From DASVBE01 sp963770375 (lineage in GTDB: Bacteria; Actinomycetota; Actinomycetes; Streptosporangiales; Streptosporangiaceae): a stretch of 64,000 bases of DNA. Location: NCBI GenBank assembly GCA_963770375.1, contig CAVYPM010000029.1:270176-334175 (forward strand), given 5' to 3'. The notes beneath the pieces were generated by a model. The model made no database searches. It was not told where the DNA came from and worked only from the letters and a program-made list of their open reading frames with translations. How positions within the stretch are numbered: position 1 is the first letter of the stretch; each line of letters starts with the position of its first letter. Both the position numbers and the translations under genes were made by a program. Shown piece after piece: positions 60,857 through 64,000 of the stretch.

Positions 60857-63814
60857 CTAGCGGTCCTGGCTTCGGAACCAAGCCATGCCCTGGCTCGTGG
60901 CCCTCCGCAGCACCAGTCGCCGCGTCGGCCCAACGCCCGCGCCAACGCCTGCCCCGTCACCTGCGCGGGCATTCCGTCCTGGCAGAAGAGGGTGACGCAA
61001 TCCTTGACAACGCCAACGAGAGGACCGAGCAGGCCGCCGGGAAGTACAGGGTAACGGCCGGTACCGGGACCATGTACCAAGCGCTAGATCGATGATCTGC
61101 TCGGAGGTCAGGGTGCGTCCCGCGCCGTATTCGGCCTTGAAGGCGTCGGCGCCCATGGCGGAGCGCAGGCGCTGGCAGTCCAGATCACGCAGCCGGCCTT
61201 CCAGGGGCTCGATGGTGTGGCCCAGTGCCGCCAGAGCCTGGTCGGCGGCGCCGTGCAGCCGGGCGGACCGGCCCATGTCGGTCTCCTTGCGGCTGGTCAT
61301 GGCCAGGCCGATCAGCGCGTAGGCCATGGGCGCCTTCATCCCCATGCGCCGGTCCAGGTCGAGTGATTCGGCGAAGCAACCTTCGGCCGTGCTGAGCGCT
61401 CCACTGAGATATTCGGCCAGGCCGAGGTTGAAGGTCTGGTAGGCGACGCCATAGTGGTCGTTGAGCGCGCGGGCGATGTTGAGCGACTCGTACAGGTGGC
61501 CGCGGGCCGAATCCAGGTCGCCCGTCGACAGCTCGGCGTTCCCGAGATTGCCGAGCATCACCCCCACTTGCAACTGGTCACCAGCCTGGCGGTAGAGCCG
61601 CAAGGACTGGGCAGCATCGCGGGCCCCGCCCGCATGGTCCCCTGAGAGGTCCCGGGCGTACGACCGGTCGGAAAGCAGGCGCCCGGTGAGATGGAGCCCC
61701 TGGAGGCGGCGCGCCAGGTTCAGGGCCGCCTCGATGAGCGGTATCGCGGTGTCGTGCTGACCTTGGCGCAGCATGATGAAGGCACGTATTTCCAGCAGAT
61801 CGGCGATCAGGTACTCATCGTGGGCGGCCTGGGCAATGGCCAGTGCCTCCGTGCAGTACCCCTCGGCGGTGGTGTAACTGCCCGCCTGCTCGACAAGGTA
61901 GGCAGCGCGAGCCAGGGCCTGGGCGCGCGGCAGCGTTGCCCCGCGGGCAGCGGGCACTTCAAGGAGCGCCTGCAGAGCATCGACTGCTTCGGTGGCGTGC
62001 CCGCGTGCCTTCCAGAACCTTCGCAAGGAGGCGGCCAGCCGCAGGCCAGATGCGGGGTCTGCCTGCGTCAGGCTGAAGGCGATCGCGGCCCGGAGGTTGC
62101 CGAGCTCGAGATCGAGACGGTCCAGCCACTGGGCCTGATCACGTGTCTCGAGCTGTGGAGCCGCCGCTTCCGCGAGAGCCAGGTAGTGGTCGCGGTGGGC
62201 GATCCGCGCGGCATCCGCTGACGGGTCCTGCGCTTCGAGCTGCTGGGCCGCGTATTGCCGGACTGTCTCCAGCAGCCGGTACCGGGCTGGTCCGGCGCCG
62301 GTGTCGTTGAACTGGACCAGGCTCTTGTCGACCAGCGCGCCGAGGTGCCCGATGACCTCGTCCAGGAGAACATCCTCACTTGTGGTGACCGCCTCGGCGG
62401 CGGCCAGGTCGAACCCCCCGGCGAACACCGACAGGCCGGCCAGTACCTGCCGCTCGGCACCGGTCAGCAGCTCCCAGGACCAGTCGACTACGGCGCGAAG
62501 GGTCTGCTGGCGCGGCAGCGCCGCGCGCGAGCCGCCGGTGAGGATTGAAAAACGCTGATCCAGCCGGGCATCCAGCTCGGTCACCGACATCAGCCGGAGT
62601 CGGGCCGCGGCCAGCTCGATGGCCAGCGGCAGGCCGTCCAGCCGCCGGCAGATCCGGCCGAGGACCGAGGCGGTCGGTTCGTCCCAAGCCAGCGGCACCC
62701 CGTGCTGGGCGGCACGGTCGGCGAACAGCCGCACCGACTCGCTGCCGCGGATCCCCTCCATGTCATCATCGGCGGCTGGCGTGCCCAGCGAGGGGACCCG
62801 GTGGACTCGCTCGCCGTCGATGCGCAGCGGCTCACGGCTCGTTGCGAGCAGCGTGATGTTCGGGCACGCCCGCAGCAGCGCCTCGGCGAGCTTGGCGCAG
62901 GCATCGATGACGTGTTCGCAGTTGTCCAGCAGCACCAGCAGGCTGCGTCGGGCTACGGCGTCGATGAGCGTGTCGATCAGGGGCTGGCTCGGGTCCTCGC
63001 GGATGCCCAGCACGTGCGCCACGGTGGCCGCGACCAGATCCGGGTCCTGCAGCGGGGCCAGATCAGCGAACCACACCCCGTCACCCGACCCGTCCAGGAG
63101 CCCGGCCGCGGCCTGGAGCCCGAGGCGGGTCTTGCCCGCCCCGCCCGCGCCGGTGAGCGTGACCAGGCGAGAGCCGGTGATCAGGCAGCGGACCTCGGCG
63201 AGCTCGGCGTCTCGGCCGATGAAGCTCGATACCTGCGCCGGGAGGTTGTTCCGCAGCGTCGGGCTGTCCAGCGACTCAAGCGGCGGGAAAGCCGTCGGCA
63301 AGCCGTCAGCCTCAAGCTGGAACAGCTGCTCGGGCCGGCCGAGATCCTTCAGCCGGTGCAGGCCCAGGTCCTTCATCGAGGCGCCCGCCGGCAGCGAGTC
63401 GCGCAGCAGCTCGACCGTCGCGGCCGACACCACGATCTGGCCCCCGTGGGCCACAGCCGCGATCCGGGCAGACCGGTGAACGTCCAGGCCGACCAGCCCG
63501 GCCGGCGTCTCGGACGCCTCGCCGGAGTGCACGCCCATCCGGACCTGGACTCTTTCACCAGCTGGCCACGGATGTGAGACGAGCGCCCGTTGCATCTCGA
63601 TCGCCGCGGCCGCGCAAGCACTGGGCGAGGTGAAAACCGCGAAAAACGCGTCGCCTTGAGTGTCGATCTCCTTGCCGCCATGCGCGGCCAGGCCGGCCCG
63701 GATCAGCCGGCGATGAGCGGTGAGGACCTCTGCGTACGCGCCTCCCAGCCGCCGCAGCAACGCCGTGGAACCCTCGATGTCGGTGAACAGGAAGGTGAGC
63801 GTCTGCGTGGCCAA
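60857..63814 (-). CDS. Class III cyclase-ATPase-TPR regulator
   Basis: 985 residues. 1-170: nucleotide cyclase domain (TLTFLFTDIEGSTALLRRLG, KEIDTQGDAFFAVF, VRMGVHSGEA). About 190-500: NB-ARC-like ATPase (LVTLTGAGGAGKTRLGLQAA, LLVLLDNCEHVIDACAKLAE, LATSREPLRIDGERV). The rest: TPR-like repeats up to about residue 915. The last 70 residues, after LTSEQIIDLALG, turn into Arg/Pro-rich sequence unlike the family, suggesting that the 3' end is joined to foreign DNA near 61085. The start is TTG 63814, just at the cyclase domain. It may make or sense a cyclic nucleotide and signal through its ATPase. Confidence 0.88.
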   Translation of the reverse strand: MATQTLTFLFTDIEGSTALLRRLGGAYAEVLTAHRRLIRAGLAAHGGKEIDTQGDAFFAVFTSPSACAAAAIEMQRALVSHPWPAGERVQVRMGVHSGEASETPAGLVGLDVHRSARIAAVAHGGQIVVSAATVELLRDSLPAGASMKDLGLHRLKDLGRPEQLFQLEADGLPTAFPPLESLDSPTLRNNLPAQVSSFIGRDAELAEVRCLITGSRLVTLTGAGGAGKTRLGLQAAAGLLDGSGDGVWFADLAPLQDPDLVAATVAHVLGIREDPSQPLIDTLIDAVARRSLLVLLDNCEHVIDACAKLAEALLRACPNITLLATSREPLRIDGERVHRVPSLGTPAADDDMEGIRGSESVRLFADRAAQHGVPLAWDEPTASVLGRICRRLDGLPLAIELAAARLRLMSVTELDARLDQRFSILTGGSRAALPRQQTLRAVVDWSWELLTGAERQVLAGLSVFAGGFDLAAAEAVTTSEDVLLDEVIGHLGALVDKSLVQFNDTGAGPARYRLLETVRQYAAQQLEAQDPSADAARIAHRDHYLALAEAAAPQLETRDQAQWLDRLDLELGNLRAAIAFSLTQADPASGLRLAASLRRFWKARGHATEAVDALQALLEVPAARGATLPRAQALARAAYLVEQAGSYTTAEGYCTEALAIAQAAHDEYLIADLLEIRAFIMLRQGQHDTAIPLIEAALNLARRLQGLHLTGRLLSDRSYARDLSGDHAGGARDAAQSLRLYRQAGDQLQVGVMLGNLGNAELSTGDLDSARGHLYESLNIARALNDHYGVAYQTFNLGLAEYLSGALSTAEGCFAESLDLDRRMGMKAPMAYALIGLAMTSRKETDMGRSARLHGAADQALAALGHTIEPLEGRLRDLDCQRLRSAMGADAFKAEYGAGRTLTSEQIIDLALGTWSRYRPLPCTSRRPARSSRWRCQGLRHPLLPGRNARAGDGAGVGAGVGPTRRLVLRRATSQGMAWFRSQDR

Positions 63815-64000
63815 CGGCTTCAGGCTTCCAGTCGAGGTTGACCCTGACCGCCCCGATAGAAGGCCACCAGCCTCCTCAAACAGGCGGCGCGAACATCATA
63901 CTTCCGCCCCCCGCAACAACCCTGGATCTCAGCAAGCGGTCCTCAGCCACGGCAGGCCGGAAAGAGCGACAAACCAGTCATAACATTCTTCGCCCGCCCG
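63815..64000. other. Right window edge, no gene seen
   Basis: Upstream region of the cyclase-ATPase gene. No recognisable coding sequence. Confidence 0.4.

Overview
The window looks like chromosomal DNA of a high-GC actinomycete. Supporting signs are the very high GC, frequent GTG/TTG starts, F420-type luciferase-like oxidoreductases, an ECF41 sigma factor with its CMD partner, a SARP/BTAD-NB-ARC-TPR regulator and several starts that look leaderless. No rRNA gene and no complete tRNA gene was seen. The content is accessory: many small oxidoreductases, each beside its own regulator, plus transporters and gene remnants.

Layout. 0-6 kb holds an SDR, an SRPBCC protein and a run of four broken genes (alpha/beta hydrolase, TetR, SDR, haloperoxidase-like hydrolase). 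6-10.9 kb holds a tyrosine recombinase, a secreted GSDH/PKD protein and an ASKHA-fold protein whose motifs appear in circularly permuted order. 11-15.4 kb holds the ECF41/CMD pair, a MerR/SDR pair and a frameshifted MFS gene. 15.3-19.8 kb holds a two-gene drug-type ABC exporter, YceI and a NarL-type two-component system. 19.9-25.9 kb is a complete peptide/nickel-type ABC importer operon. 26-31 kb holds a VOC protein, a CaCA exchanger, a TetR/alcohol dehydrogenase pair, a phosphoesterase remnant and a zinc-ribbon protein. 31.2-34.2 kb is the molybdate operon modABC-mop, ending in a 20-bp hairpin. 34.5-42.2 kb holds a vanadium-haloperoxidase-like protein, an MFS pump, tautomerase/LysR, a luciferase-like oxidoreductase, a cupin-cyclase fusion and a monooxygenase.

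From 42.3 to 53 kb the region is punctuated by four copies of the 3' half of an initiator tRNA-fMet gene (starting at 42282, 46114, 46993 and 52920). At least three keep a neighbouring hairpin. None has a 5' half, so they look like attachment-site scars of integrated elements. The compartments between them carry a DUF433/DUF5615 toxin-antitoxin pair, azlCD with a winged-helix/hydrolase fusion, a VOC gene, and a 5.9-kb island. The island has a five-gene lipid/redox operon (FAD oxidoreductase, DUF1365, CFA synthase, SDR, SRPBCC) diverging from a CarH/LitR-type B12 photoreceptor gene. Heptad repeats in the shared promoter are phased at exact multiples of 11 bp. The simplest reading is a light-controlled membrane-lipid operon carried as a cassette between tRNA-derived direct repeats.

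From 53 to 64 kb come DUF1326/DUF2182, a berberine-bridge-type oxidase beside a large SARP regulator, a cold-shock protein and a cyclase-ATPase-TPR protein. About a dozen genes carry single-base frameshifts in otherwise well conserved coding sequence. Real decay and assembly indels cannot be told apart from the sequence alone.
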